This document shows positions 8,634 to 17,088 of a DNA stretch of 64,000 bases, piece by piece. The notes under the pieces were generated by a model. The model was not told where the DNA came from. It saw only the letters and a list, made by a program, of their open reading frames with translations, and made no database searches. Location of the stretch: the NCBI RefSeq assembly GCF_902506375.1, contig NZ_LR733284.1, positions 349,508-413,507 on the forward strand, written 5' to 3'. Every line of letters starts with the position of its first letter. Position 1 is the first letter of the stretch. A program made the position numbers and the translations under genes. This stretch comes from Microbacterium sp. 8M. Its GTDB lineage: Bacteria; Actinomycetota; Actinomycetes; Actinomycetales; Microbacteriaceae.

Positions 8634-9956
8634 ATGACCGACCGCAATGACGACCTGTTCGACGCCGCCCGTGCCGTGATCCCCGGCGGGGTGAACTCGC
8701 CCGTGCGCGCCTACGGCTCGGTCGGCGGCACGCCGCGGTTCCTGGCGAGCGCCGAGGGCGCCGCGGTCACCGACGCCGCGGGCAACCGCTACCTCGACCT
8801 CGTCGCCTCCTGGGGGCCGGCCCTGCTCGGGCACGCTCACCCCGAGGTCGTCGCCGCGGTGCAGGAGGCGGCGACCCGCGGCCTGTCGTTCGGAGCGCCG
8901 ACCGAGGGCGAGGTCGAGCTCGCCGCGCTCATCGCCGACCGCGTGCGGCACGGCGATCAGCGCCCCGTCGAGCGCGTGCGGCTCGTCTCCACCGGTACCG
9001 AGGCCACCATGACGGCGATCCGGCTCGCCCGCGGCGTGACCGGGCGCGACCTCCTGGTCAAGTTCGCGGGGCACTACCACGGCCACTCCGATGGGCTGCT
9101 GGCCGCGGCCGGATCCGGCGTCGCCACGCTCGCCCTGCCCGGATCCGCGGGCGTCCCGGCGCCGATCGCGGCGCAGACGCTCGTCATCGACTACAACTCC
9201 CCGGAGGCGCTCGAGGCGGTGTTCGCCGAGCACGGCGACCGCATCGCGGCGGTGATCGTCGAGGCCTCCGCGGCGAACATGGGCGTGGTCGCCCCGGAGC
9301 CGGGCTTCAACCGCCTCATCGCGGAGAGCGCGCACGCGCACGGCGCCCTCATGATCCTGGACGAGGTGCTCACCGGTTTCCGCGTGCACTCCGCGGGCTT
9401 CTGGGGTCTGCAGCAGCAGGCCGGCGAGCAGTACCTGCCCGACATCATCACGTTCGGCAAGGTCGTGGGCGGCGGGATGCCGCTCGCGGCCCTGGGCGGC
9501 CGCGCCGAGGTCATGGACCAGCTCGCGCCGACCGGGCCCGTCTACCAGGCCGGCACCCTGAGCGGGAACCCGCTCTCGGTCGCCGCGGGCCTGGCGACCC
9601 TGCGGCTCGCGACGCCCGAGGTGTACGCCGGGATCGACGCCGCGGCCGCGCGCCTGTCCGCGGCGCTCGACAGCGCGCTCACCGCGGCGGGCGTCGTGCA
9701 CGCGGTGCCCCGCGCCGGCAACCTGTTCGGGGTGGCGTTCGCCGAGGCGGCGCCGCGCGACTACGCCGAGGCGCAGGCGCAGCAGGCGTTCCGCTACGCC
9801 CCGTTCTTCCACGCCATGCGCGAGCAGGGTGTGGCACTGCCGCCCAGCGTGTTCGAGGCGTGGTTCCTCACCGCGGCGCACGGCGACGCCGAGCTCGCTG
9901 CGATCGAGGCGGCGCTCCCGGTGGCCGCCGAGGCCGCGGCCGGCGCGACCGCCTGA
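8634..9956 (+). CDS. hemL: Glutamate-1-semialdehyde 2,1-aminomutase
   Basis: This PLP enzyme converts glutamate-1-semialdehyde to 5-aminolevulinate. The 440-residue protein has the N-terminal [17 protein letters not shown] signature, [15 protein letters not shown], and Lys276 in [12 protein letters not shown] as the PLP Schiff-base lysine. With hemA it completes the C5 route in this locus. The ATG at 8634 lies inside the palindrome ATGGATCCATG, an arrangement also seen at hemE. Terminator-like hairpins follow the gene. Confidence 0.96.
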   Translation: MTDRNDDLFDAARAVIPGGVNSPVRAYGSVGGTPRFLASAEGAAVTDAAGNRYLDLVASWGPALLGHAHPEVVAAVQEAATRGLSFGAPTEGEVELAALIADRVRHGDQRPVERVRLVSTGTEATMTAIRLARGVTGRDLLVKFAGHYHGHSDGLLAAAGSGVATLALPGSAGVPAPIAAQTLVIDYNSPEALEAVFAEHGDRIAAVIVEASAANMGVVAPEPGFNRLIAESAHAHGALMILDEVLTGFRVHSAGFWGLQQQAGEQYLPDIITFGKVVGGGMPLAALGGRAEVMDQLAPTGPVYQAGTLSGNPLSVAAGLATLRLATPEVYAGIDAAAARLSAALDSALTAAGVVHAVPRAGNLFGVAFAEAAPRDYAEAQAQQAFRYAPFFHAMREQGVALPPSVFEAWFLTAAHGDAELAAIEAALPVAAEAAAGATA

Positions 9957-10032
9957 CAGACGCCTCTGCCGGGCTGGTGCAGCGGGCCGCCGGGCACGAT
10001 TCAGGCCGGAAGGTACCGGAGACGCAGATTCC

Positions 10033-10047
10033 GGCACCGTCGGTGCC
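10033..10047 (+). terminator. Hairpin downstream of hemL
   Basis: GGCACCG and CGGTGCC form a perfect 7-bp stem, nested inside a wider pair TCAGGCCG (10001-10008) and CGGCCTGA (10061-10068). There is no U-tract, which is common in high-GC actinobacteria. Its position after the last heme gene suggests transcription termination. Confidence 0.5.
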
Positions 10048-10173
10048 GACCGATACGACTCGGCCTGAGTTGTGGACGCGGTCCTGGACATTGCGGATCC
10101 TCACCAGGCGATCGTTGCCGTCCTGTGAGATGCCTCGCGGGCGAATCCGGGACGACGCTGGCAGACTGGAGGA

Positions 10174-10629
10174 ATGGTGACGTTGCTGCTGGACCGGACC
10201 CGCCTCGAGGTGGAGCTGTCTCCGCTCGAGCGCGCCGTCTCGTTCCGCCGCGACAACCTGCACATCGACCGCGAGGCGATCGTCAAGGTGCAGCTCACGG
10301 ATGACGCCTGGACCTGGTTGCGCGGCGTAGGCAGCCCCGGTACCCATGTGCCGCTCGTTCTGGCGGCGGGCACCTGGAAGTCCGCGAACGGCAATGACTT
10401 CGTTCTGATCCGGCGGCACAAGCCGAGTGTGGTGATCGATCTCGAGGGTGCGGAGTTCCAGCGGCTGATCCTCACCACCCGGCACGGTCTGGCGCTGGCG
10501 CAGGCGCTGCGCCTCGACGCGACGAGCGAGCTCGCCGAGGTCACCGATATCGCCGCCACGGGCGCGATCCCCGTCGTCGAACCGGCGCCTCCGGCCCGCA
10601 AGCGCAAGCCCGCGGTCCGCCCGGCCTGA
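10174..10629 (+). CDS. Conserved actinobacterial protein of unknown function
   Basis: A 151-residue soluble protein I do not recognise. About 115 residues are predicted mainly beta strand (for example LLDRTRLEVELSPLERAVSF), followed by a short helix and a Pro/Ala/Arg/Lys-rich basic tail, PPARKRKPAVRP. The layout recalls small bacterial PH-like beta-sandwich proteins, but that is only a shape guess. GGAGGA sits directly before the ATG; GTG at 10177 is an equally plausible start. It stands alone between hemL and the convergent ABC ATPase gene. Confidence 0.7.
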   Translation: MVTLLLDRTRLEVELSPLERAVSFRRDNLHIDREAIVKVQLTDDAWTWLRGVGSPGTHVPLVLAAGTWKSANGNDFVLIRRHKPSVVIDLEGAEFQRLILTTRHGLALAQALRLDATSELAEVTDIAATGAIPVVEPAPPARKRKPAVRPA

Positions 10630-10820
10630 GCCCGCGTCGGGCGCGCCGCGTGGCGCGCTCTCGTCGTGCGTGGCCGCCTGGGTACGGTGCGCCGCGCCCC
10701 GCGTGCGTGCGGCCCCTGCCCGCGTGCGCGCGGTCCGCGGGGTGCCGACCCCGGCCGCCCGGAGAACGCCGAAGCGGCGACCGTCCTCAGACGATCGCCG
10801 CTGCGCACGCTGGTCCCGGG

Positions 10821-13514
10821 TCAGCCCCCGTGGTGCTCGTGGTGCTGGTCGCCGTCGTGGTGCTCGCCGTGATGGTGCTCGTCGCCGTCGTGACGATCGC
10901 CGTCGCGCCGCTCGTCGCCGTGCCCGTCGTCACCGTGCCCGTCGTCGCCGTGCTGCTCGTCACCGTGCTGCTCGTCACCGTGCTGCTCTGCGCTCGGCTG
11001 TTCCTCGGCGTCCTCATCGCGGGTGGGCCCGGGGGTGTACGAGGGAGCCTCGTCGGTGAAGAACGCCCGCGCGGCCGCGGCCAGCGACGCACTGACGGCG
11101 GCGGCACGCGGATCCTCGTCGTGGTGGATCTCGCCCTGCGTCACGTCGTCCTCGAGGTCATCGTCCTCCGCGGGGGTGTCGCCGAGGACGACCTGGATCT
11201 CCTGGGTGCGCCCCTCCTCGAGCGCTGCGAAGATCTCGATGCCCGCGATCTCGGTGGTCTCTGTGGTCGGCTCGGGCGTGACGAACTCGTCCTCGGCGGG
11301 CGGGGTGGTGATCACCGTGGTCGCGGCGGTCGGGGCGTCGTCCCGCCCGCCGTCGTCGACGGCGTCGCGCGGCGCCTCGTCGCCCTGCGCCTGGTCGCCC
11401 TGCGCGGCATCGTCCTGCACCTGGTCGCCCGGCGCGGCGTCGCTCTCGCCGTCCTCGCCCTCCGTCTCGCCATTCGGCTGCACAGCGGACGGCACGCCCG
11501 TGATGAGCTCGTCGAACGACACCGGGGTCGCGGCGGACGGGATGGTCAGCGCGGCGGTCTCGAAGGAGCCGAGCGCAACGCCCTGCTCGTCCGTTCCCTC
11601 GGCGGCGTGCGCGAGCGGAGCGTCGGGACCCTCGCCGGAGCCGTCCTGCTGATCGTCGGCACCCTCAGCCTCGGCGGCGTCGGCGTGCGGCTCGCCGGGC
11701 GTGTAGTCGGCCACGATCGGAGCGGTGAGCGCGACCCCCGCCGCGATCGCGCTGTTCTCGTCCGTCGGCTCGGCGCCGCGGTCGTCCGCGTCAGCCTCCT
11801 CGATCTCGCCGGTGTCGTCGCCACCGGTCTCGTCGCTCTCGGATCCGTGCGACTCGTCTGAGTCGTCCGACTCGGGCTGCGCGCCTTCGACATCGGGCCC
11901 CGCGGCCGTCGCGCCGGCAGCGCTCTCGGCCTCGTCGGAGGAGCGCTCGCTGATCTCGTCCGAGGCCCCGGCCTCGTCGGAGGATCGCTCGCCCGCCTGG
12001 TCGGCGGCACCCTCGGGTGCCTCGCCCGCCGGCGCCTCGGAGACCTCATCCGCAGGCGTCTCGGACGCCTCGGTGGCGGAACCCTCGGGCCCCTCGTCCA
12101 CCGGCGCCTCCGAGTCACCTTCGGAATCCGCGCCCTCGCCCGCGGCAGCCTCCTCGCCGGCGGCGCTTTCCGCGGCGATCGCGTCGCCGGCGGAGTCCTC
12201 ACCCTCAGCGGCGCCTTCGCCCGTTCCCTCGGCCTCGGCGCGCTCCGCGTCCTGGGCGCTCTGCGCGGCGGCGAACTCGGCCGCCTCACGGCGCGTGGTC
12301 GGGATCGCGACGGTGCCGGCATCGGCCGGGGCCGACCCGAACAGGCCTGCGACCCCGGCGCCCGCGGCGGCGACCACCGGTGCGGCGGTAGCAGTGCCGA
12401 ACAGCCCGGCCGCGGGTGCGTCACCCTCGGCGGTAGCGGGCTCGTCGGCGCCCTGGGCGGAAGGGGCTCCGTCCGCGCCGCCGCCGACGGTCGAGCCTTC
12501 GGAAGCGGCGCCCCCGTCGGAAACGTCGGCAGAGCCCTCGGAAGCAGCGCCCCCGTCAGAGCCGTCCGCGGCGCCCGCGTCGGCCGCGGTCAGCACGGGG
12601 ATCGACCCGGTGAGCGGGTCGCGGCGGCCGTGCACCAGATCGAGGAAGACCTCCTCGAGGCTCGGTCCGCGCTGCTGCAGCGTGGTGAGTGCGAGCCCGG
12701 CCGTGGCGGCGATCGCACCCACGGCGGCCGCGTCCGTGTTGTGCACAGTGAGGCCCGAGCGCAGCACGTCGAAGCTCAGTCCGGCATCGCGCAGAGCGGC
12801 CGTGAGGGCGGCGCGGTCCTCGGCATCGACGATGACGGAGCCCGTGGTCGGATCCGACAGCTTGCCGATGCTGTCGGCGTACACCAGGCGGCCCTTGGAG
12901 AGCACGAGCACGTTGTCCGCGATCTGCTCGATCTCGCTCAGCACGTGCGAGGACACCAGCACCGTGCGGCCCTCGTCGGCCAGACGGCGCATGAGCAGGC
13001 GCATCCAGCGGATGCCCTCGGGGTCGAGGCCGTTCGCCGGCTCGTCGAGCACGAGCGCGCCCGGGTCGCCGAGGAGGGCGCCGGCCACGCTCAGGCGCTG
13101 CCGCATGCCGAGGGAGTAGGCGCCGATGCGGGTCTCGGTCTCGTTCTGGAGCCCGACGAGGGCGAGCACCTCGTCCACGCGGGAGAGCGGGATGCCGTTC
13201 GCCTTCGCGGCGATGGTCAGCTGGCGGGGCGCGGTGCGCCGAGGGCGGTAGACCGCCTCCTCGAGCACGGATCCGATGGTGCGCAGCGGGTGGCGCAGTT
13301 CGGAGTGCGGCACGCCGCCGATGGTCGCGGTGCCGGAGGAGGGGCGGATCTGCCCGAGCAGCATCCGCAGCGAGGTCGTCTTGCCGGCGCCGTTCGGTCC
13401 GAGGAACGCGGTCACCGCACCCGGCTCGATGCGGGCGGAGAGGTCGTCGACGGCGGTGAGTACGCCGAAGCGCTTCGTCGCATGCGAGAACTCGAGCACT
13501 TGTCCGTCGGTCAT
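10821..13514 (-). CDS. ABC transporter ATPase with very long acidic, His-tailed extension
   Basis: An 897-residue protein. Residues 1-290 form an ABC-2 type nucleotide-binding domain: Walker A GPNGAGKTT, signature YSLGMRQRLS, Walker B GALVLDEPANGLDPEG and the H-loop SSHVLSEIE. About 600 residues of low-complexity Ala/Glu/Asp/Ser/Gly sequence follow, with two GLFG motifs, ending in about 50 residues containing some 15 histidines between Asp/Glu/Gly. Such a tail could bind divalent metal, but that is inference. No permease gene is adjacent, so the membrane partner is unknown. The ATG at 13514 begins directly on the ATPase fold. Confidence 0.88.
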   Translation of the reverse strand: MTDGQVLEFSHATKRFGVLTAVDDLSARIEPGAVTAFLGPNGAGKTTSLRMLLGQIRPSSGTATIGGVPHSELRHPLRTIGSVLEEAVYRPRRTAPRQLTIAAKANGIPLSRVDEVLALVGLQNETETRIGAYSLGMRQRLSVAGALLGDPGALVLDEPANGLDPEGIRWMRLLMRRLADEGRTVLVSSHVLSEIEQIADNVLVLSKGRLVYADSIGKLSDPTTGSVIVDAEDRAALTAALRDAGLSFDVLRSGLTVHNTDAAAVGAIAATAGLALTTLQQRGPSLEEVFLDLVHGRRDPLTGSIPVLTAADAGAADGSDGGAASEGSADVSDGGAASEGSTVGGGADGAPSAQGADEPATAEGDAPAAGLFGTATAAPVVAAAGAGVAGLFGSAPADAGTVAIPTTRREAAEFAAAQSAQDAERAEAEGTGEGAAEGEDSAGDAIAAESAAGEEAAAGEGADSEGDSEAPVDEGPEGSATEASETPADEVSEAPAGEAPEGAADQAGERSSDEAGASDEISERSSDEAESAAGATAAGPDVEGAQPESDDSDESHGSESDETGGDDTGEIEEADADDRGAEPTDENSAIAAGVALTAPIVADYTPGEPHADAAEAEGADDQQDGSGEGPDAPLAHAAEGTDEQGVALGSFETAALTIPSAATPVSFDELITGVPSAVQPNGETEGEDGESDAAPGDQVQDDAAQGDQAQGDEAPRDAVDDGGRDDAPTAATTVITTPPAEDEFVTPEPTTETTEIAGIEIFAALEEGRTQEIQVVLGDTPAEDDDLEDDVTQGEIHHDEDPRAAAVSASLAAAARAFFTDEAPSYTPGPTRDEDAEEQPSAEQHGDEQHGDEQHGDDGHGDDGHGDERRDGDRHDGDEHHHGEHHDGDQHHEHHGG
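10943..10987 (-). repeat. 15-bp tandem repeat in the ATPase tail
   Basis: Three in-frame units read QHGDE/D on the minus strand; the units at 10958 and 10973 are identical and that at 10943 differs by one base. Repeats like this expand and contract by slippage, so tail length may vary between strains. Confidence 0.75.
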
Positions 13515-13624
13515 CCGCGGCCTCTCATAGATACAGCAGTACCCCTCTATCCTGCCGGATGGGGAGTGAAAACGCAGGTTGATCCGGGCCATTCCGGCTG
13601 ATTGCGCGGGGTAACGTGGCATCC

Positions 13625-14767
13625 GTGAGCACTGTCGAAGACGCCCCGTCCGCCGCCGTCGAACCCGAGGTGCTCGTGCGCACCGAGGGGGCGCTGGGCC
13701 GGATCACGCTGAACCGGCCGCGCGCCCTGAACGCGCTCAACGTCGGGATGATCCGCGCCGTGCACGCGGCCCTCGACGCCTGGCGCGACGACAGTGATGT
13801 GGAGATCGTCCTCATCGACGGCGCGGGGGAGCGCGGCCTGTGCGCCGGCGGTGACGTGCGCGCGCTGCGGGAGCAGATCCTCGCCGGCCACAGCGAAGAC
13901 ACCGTGGAGTTCTTCCGCGAGGAGTACGCGATGAACGCGGCCATCGCGGAGTACCCCAAGCCGATCGTCGCGATCGCCGACGGCATCACCATGGGCGGCG
14001 GCATCGGCGTCGCCGGTCACGCCGCGATCCGCGTCGTCACGGAGCGCTCGCAGCTCGCGATGCCCGAGGTGCGCATCGGATTCACGCCCGACGTCGGCGG
14101 CACCTGGCTGCTCGCCCACGCGCCCGGCCGCCTCGGCGAGTACCTGGCGCTGACCGCCGGCACGATGGACGGCTCCGACGCGCTCTACGCCGGGTTCGCC
14201 GACTTCTTCGTGCCGTCAGAGCGCCTCGACGCGCTCCGCGACGCCCTCGCGCATCGGGCGGATCCCACTGGGCCGAGCGAGATCGTGATGCTGTTCGACG
14301 AGACGCCGGACCCCTCGCCGCTCGCGGCCGCGCGGGCCTGGATCGACGAGGCGTTCGCCGCCGGAACCGTGCCGGAGATCATCGCCCGGCTGCGGGCGAC
14401 GCCGGCCCCGGAGCCGGGCCCACGCGCCCCGGAGGGGGGCGTGGGGCGCGAAGGGGTCGGCTCGGCGCCCACGCCCGCTGCCATCGCCGACCTCCTCGAC
14501 TCCCTGGCGCCCACGGCGCTCGTGGTGACGCTCGACGCCGTCCGCGAGGCCCGCGCGATGGGCTCGGTGCGGGAGGCGCTGGCCGGCGAGTACCGCCGGG
14601 TGCTGTGGTTCGTGCACCACCACCCGGATCTCGTCGAGGGGATCCGCGCGCAGCTCGTCGACAAGGACCGCAATCCGAGGTGGGATCCGCAGACCCTCGC
14701 GGACCTCGCCCCGGACGCCGCGGACGCCGCCCGCGACTACGTGCCGCCGGTTCCGCTCTGGGGCTGA
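13625..14767 (+). CDS. 3-hydroxyisobutyryl-CoA hydrolase-like crotonase
   Basis: A crotonase-superfamily enzyme of about 380 residues whose large C-terminal extension marks the 3-hydroxyisobutyryl-CoA hydrolase branch (valine catabolism) rather than a plain enoyl-CoA hydratase. The oxyanion-hole segments GLCAGGDVRAL and MGGGIGVAGHA and the catalytic region MPEVRIGFTPDVGG are present. GTG at 13616 and 13625 are both in frame. I prefer 13625 because TAACGT ends eight bases upstream, fitting a leaderless start. A Pro/Gly-rich loop (PEPGPRAPEGGVGREG) interrupts the C-terminal half. It is divergent from the ATPase gene. Confidence 0.87.
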   Translation: MSTVEDAPSAAVEPEVLVRTEGALGRITLNRPRALNALNVGMIRAVHAALDAWRDDSDVEIVLIDGAGERGLCAGGDVRALREQILAGHSEDTVEFFREEYAMNAAIAEYPKPIVAIADGITMGGGIGVAGHAAIRVVTERSQLAMPEVRIGFTPDVGGTWLLAHAPGRLGEYLALTAGTMDGSDALYAGFADFFVPSERLDALRDALAHRADPTGPSEIVMLFDETPDPSPLAAARAWIDEAFAAGTVPEIIARLRATPAPEPGPRAPEGGVGREGVGSAPTPAAIADLLDSLAPTALVVTLDAVREARAMGSVREALAGEYRRVLWFVHHHPDLVEGIRAQLVDKDRNPRWDPQTLADLAPDAADAARDYVPPVPLWG

Positions 14768-14895
14768 TCCGGTCCGCATCGCCACCCGGTCCGGCGAGTT
14801 GTACACGGATCCTGGGACCGTCACCGCGGCACGACCGCGGGCTCCTATCGTTGCTGGCGGCGCGACCACGATGCGCGCAGAATGGGGGAGTGCAC

Positions 14896-15159
14896 ATGTC
14901 GGTGGAACTCGTGGGAGTCGTGATCGCGGCGTCCGCCGTGCTCGTCACACTCGGGATCGGCCTTTTCGCGGGGTTCGCCTGGGTCGTGCGCAGGATCGAC
15001 AGGGTTGAGGACAAGCTGTCCGCGCGTTTCGACGGCGTGTCCGCGCGTTTCGACGGCGTGTCCGCGCGTTTCGACGGCGTCGAAGCCGAGCTCACCGAGG
15101 TCAAGATCGCGATCGCTCGCCTCGAAGGCCCGCGGCCGCACCTCATCCTCGGGCGCTGA
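14896..15159 (+). CDS. Single-pass membrane protein with heptad-repeat coiled coil
   Basis: An 87-residue protein: an N-terminal transmembrane helix at about residues 5-30 (VGVVIAASAVLVTLGIGLFA), then a charged coiled coil containing three tandem copies of the heptad SARFDGV, and a short tail. The repeats are exact at DNA level (21 bp), suggesting recent slippage. Proteins of this pattern in Microbacterium-like genomes have no assigned function; a membrane-anchored oligomerisation stalk is the simplest reading. The ATG at 14896 follows a GGGGGAG purine run. Confidence 0.75.
   Translation: MSVELVGVVIAASAVLVTLGIGLFAGFAWVVRRIDRVEDKLSARFDGVSARFDGVSARFDGVEAELTEVKIAIARLEGPRPHLILGR
15019..15081 (+). 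repeat. Three tandem 21-bp units encoding a heptad
   Basis: The units 15019-15039, 15040-15060 and 15061-15081 are identical except for the last base of the third. Each encodes SARFDGV, so copy-number change would lengthen the coiled coil in whole heptads without changing frame. Confidence 0.9.
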
Positions 15160-15360
15160 GGCCGAAACCGCCAGTTCTTCGCCCGGATCCGGAAATAGCA
15201 CCCGAGCAGGGATTCGTTCGCCCTCAGCGAAGATCGTCGCGGATCCTCCTCATGGGGGATGTGAATGTCCGAGCCGCGTGGCAGGGTGTGTCGTGGCCGA
15301 TTTTCGGCTCATCCCTCTTCTTCCCTCCGGGAAGTCCGCTCCCACAAGGAAAGTGCGCCT

Positions 15361-17088
15361 GTGCTCGGAAAGATCCTGTTCCGCTACCTGTCGCGGTACA
15401 AGTGGCTGCTGCTCGGCGTGCTGGTGTTCCAGTTCGCCAGCGCGCTCGCCTCGCTGTACCTGCCACGGCTCAACGCCGACATCATCGACAAGGGCGTCGC
15501 GCGCGCCGACACCGGGTTCATCTGGTCGCACGGCGTCCTGATGCTCGCCGTGTCGCTCGGCCAGATCGTCGCCTCGATCATCGCCACCTACTTCGCGGCG
15601 CGCGCCGCGATGGGCGCCGGCCGCGACATCCGCGCCGACGTGTTCTCCCGCGTCAGCGGCTTCTCCGAGCGCGAGGTGTCGCAGTTCGGCGCCGGATCCC
15701 TGATCACCCGCAACACGAACGACGTGCAGCAGGTGCAGATGCTGGCGATGATGGGCTCCACGATGTTCGTCACGGCTCCGCTGCTCGCCATCGGCGGCAT
15801 CGTCATGGCGGTGCAGACGAACCTGCAGCTGAGCTGGCTCATCGCGGTCTCGGTGCCCGTGCTGCTGATCGTCGCCGGCATCATCATCGGCCGCATGGTC
15901 CCGCTGTTCCGCAGCTACCAGGGCAAGCTCGACAACGTCAACCGCATCATGCGCGAGCAGCTCACGGGCGTCCGCGTGGTGCGGGCGTTCGTGCGCGAGC
16001 GCATCGAGGAGGAGCGCTTCCGCGGCGCGAACACCGACATCATGGTCGTCGGCCGCAACGTCGGATCCCTGTTCGTGCTGCTGTTCCCGCTGTTCATGCT
16101 GATCCTCAACGTCACCATCGTGGGCGTGATCTGGTTCGGCGGCATCGAGGTCGACAACGGAAACGTCGAGGTCGGCACGCTGTTCGCGTTCATGCAGTAC
16201 ATCGGCCAGATCATGATGGGCGTGATCATGTCCAGCTTCATGGCCATGATGATCCCGCGTGCGGCGGTCTCCGCCGAGCGCGTGGGCGAGGTGCTCGACG
16301 CGGAGCAGACGATGGCGCGGCCGGTCGACGGCGTGGTCCGCTTCCCGGCCCCGGGGGCGGTCGCGTTCGACGACGTCGAGTTCACCTACCCGGGCGCGGA
16401 GTCGCCGGTGCTGACCGGCATCAGCTTCGGCGCGGAGCCCGGCGAGACCGTCGCGATCGTCGGATCCACCGGTGCGGGCAAGACGACGCTCGTCTCGCTC
16501 ATCCCTCGCCTGTTCGACGTGACCGGCGGCGCCGTGTCCGTCGGCGGCACGGACGTGCGGGAGGCCGACGTCGACGCGCTGTGGCAGAGCATCGGGCTCG
16601 TGCCGCAGCGGCCGTTCCTGTTCAGCGGCACCGTCGCCTCCAACCTGCGTTTCGGCCGGGAGGACGCGACGGACGACGAGCTGTGGGCCGCGCTGGAGAT
16701 CGCCCAGGCGAAGGACTTCGTCTCGGAGATGCCGAAGGGGCTCGACTCGCCGATCGCGCAGGGCGGTACGAACGTGTCCGGCGGACAGCGTCAGCGCCTG
16801 GCGATCGCCCGTGCGATCGTGCACCAGCCGGAGATCCTCGTGTTCGACGACTCGTTCTCGGCGCTCGACCTCACCACCGACGCGCGGCTGCGCCAGGCGC
16901 TGTGGCGCGAGCTGCCGCACGTGACGAAGATCGTCGTCGCGCAGCGCGTGTCGACCATCACCGACGCCGACCGCATCGTCGTGCTCGAGGGCGGCACCAT
17001 GGTCGCCGTCGGCACGCACGAGCAGCTGCTCGAGACCAGCGAGACCTATCGGGAGATCGTCGAGTCGCAGCTGGGGGTGGACGCATGA
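15361..17088 (+). CDS. ABC exporter half-transporter, subunit A (degenerate site)
   Basis: A 575-residue fused membrane/ATPase protein of the MsbA/LmrA type: six transmembrane helices in residues 1-310, then a nucleotide-binding domain with Walker A VGSTGAGKTT, signature VSGGQRQRLA and Walker B ILVFDDSFSALD. The catalytic Glu after Walker B is replaced by Asp, as in the non-hydrolysing site of heterodimeric exporters. The GTG at 15361 follows AAGGAAAG and begins just before the first helix. It overlaps subunit B by four bases (ATGA), so the two are probably made together. The substrate is unknown; multidrug or lipid export is usual for the group. Confidence 0.9.
   Translation: MLGKILFRYLSRYKWLLLGVLVFQFASALASLYLPRLNADIIDKGVARADTGFIWSHGVLMLAVSLGQIVASIIATYFAARAAMGAGRDIRADVFSRVSGFSEREVSQFGAGSLITRNTNDVQQVQMLAMMGSTMFVTAPLLAIGGIVMAVQTNLQLSWLIAVSVPVLLIVAGIIIGRMVPLFRSYQGKLDNVNRIMREQLTGVRVVRAFVRERIEEERFRGANTDIMVVGRNVGSLFVLLFPLFMLILNVTIVGVIWFGGIEVDNGNVEVGTLFAFMQYIGQIMMGVIMSSFMAMMIPRAAVSAERVGEVLDAEQTMARPVDGVVRFPAPGAVAFDDVEFTYPGAESPVLTGISFGAEPGETVAIVGSTGAGKTTLVSLIPRLFDVTGGAVSVGGTDVREADVDALWQSIGLVPQRPFLFSGTVASNLRFGREDATDDELWAALEIAQAKDFVSEMPKGLDSPIAQGGTNVSGGQRQRLAIARAIVHQPEILVFDDSFSALDLTTDARLRQALWRELPHVTKIVVAQRVSTITDADRIVVLEGGTMVAVGTHEQLLETSETYREIVESQLGVDA

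Noticed and set aside
10943..10987. CRISPR-like array from short regular repeats
   Set aside because: Units are contiguous 15-bp codon repeats with no spacers, inside a coding sequence.
15252..17084. A single long open frame (15252-19373) suggesting one giant fused transporter
   Set aside because: The stretch before 17085 is an Arg/Ala-rich shadow of ABC subunit A in another frame; the real gene starts at the ATGA overlap.
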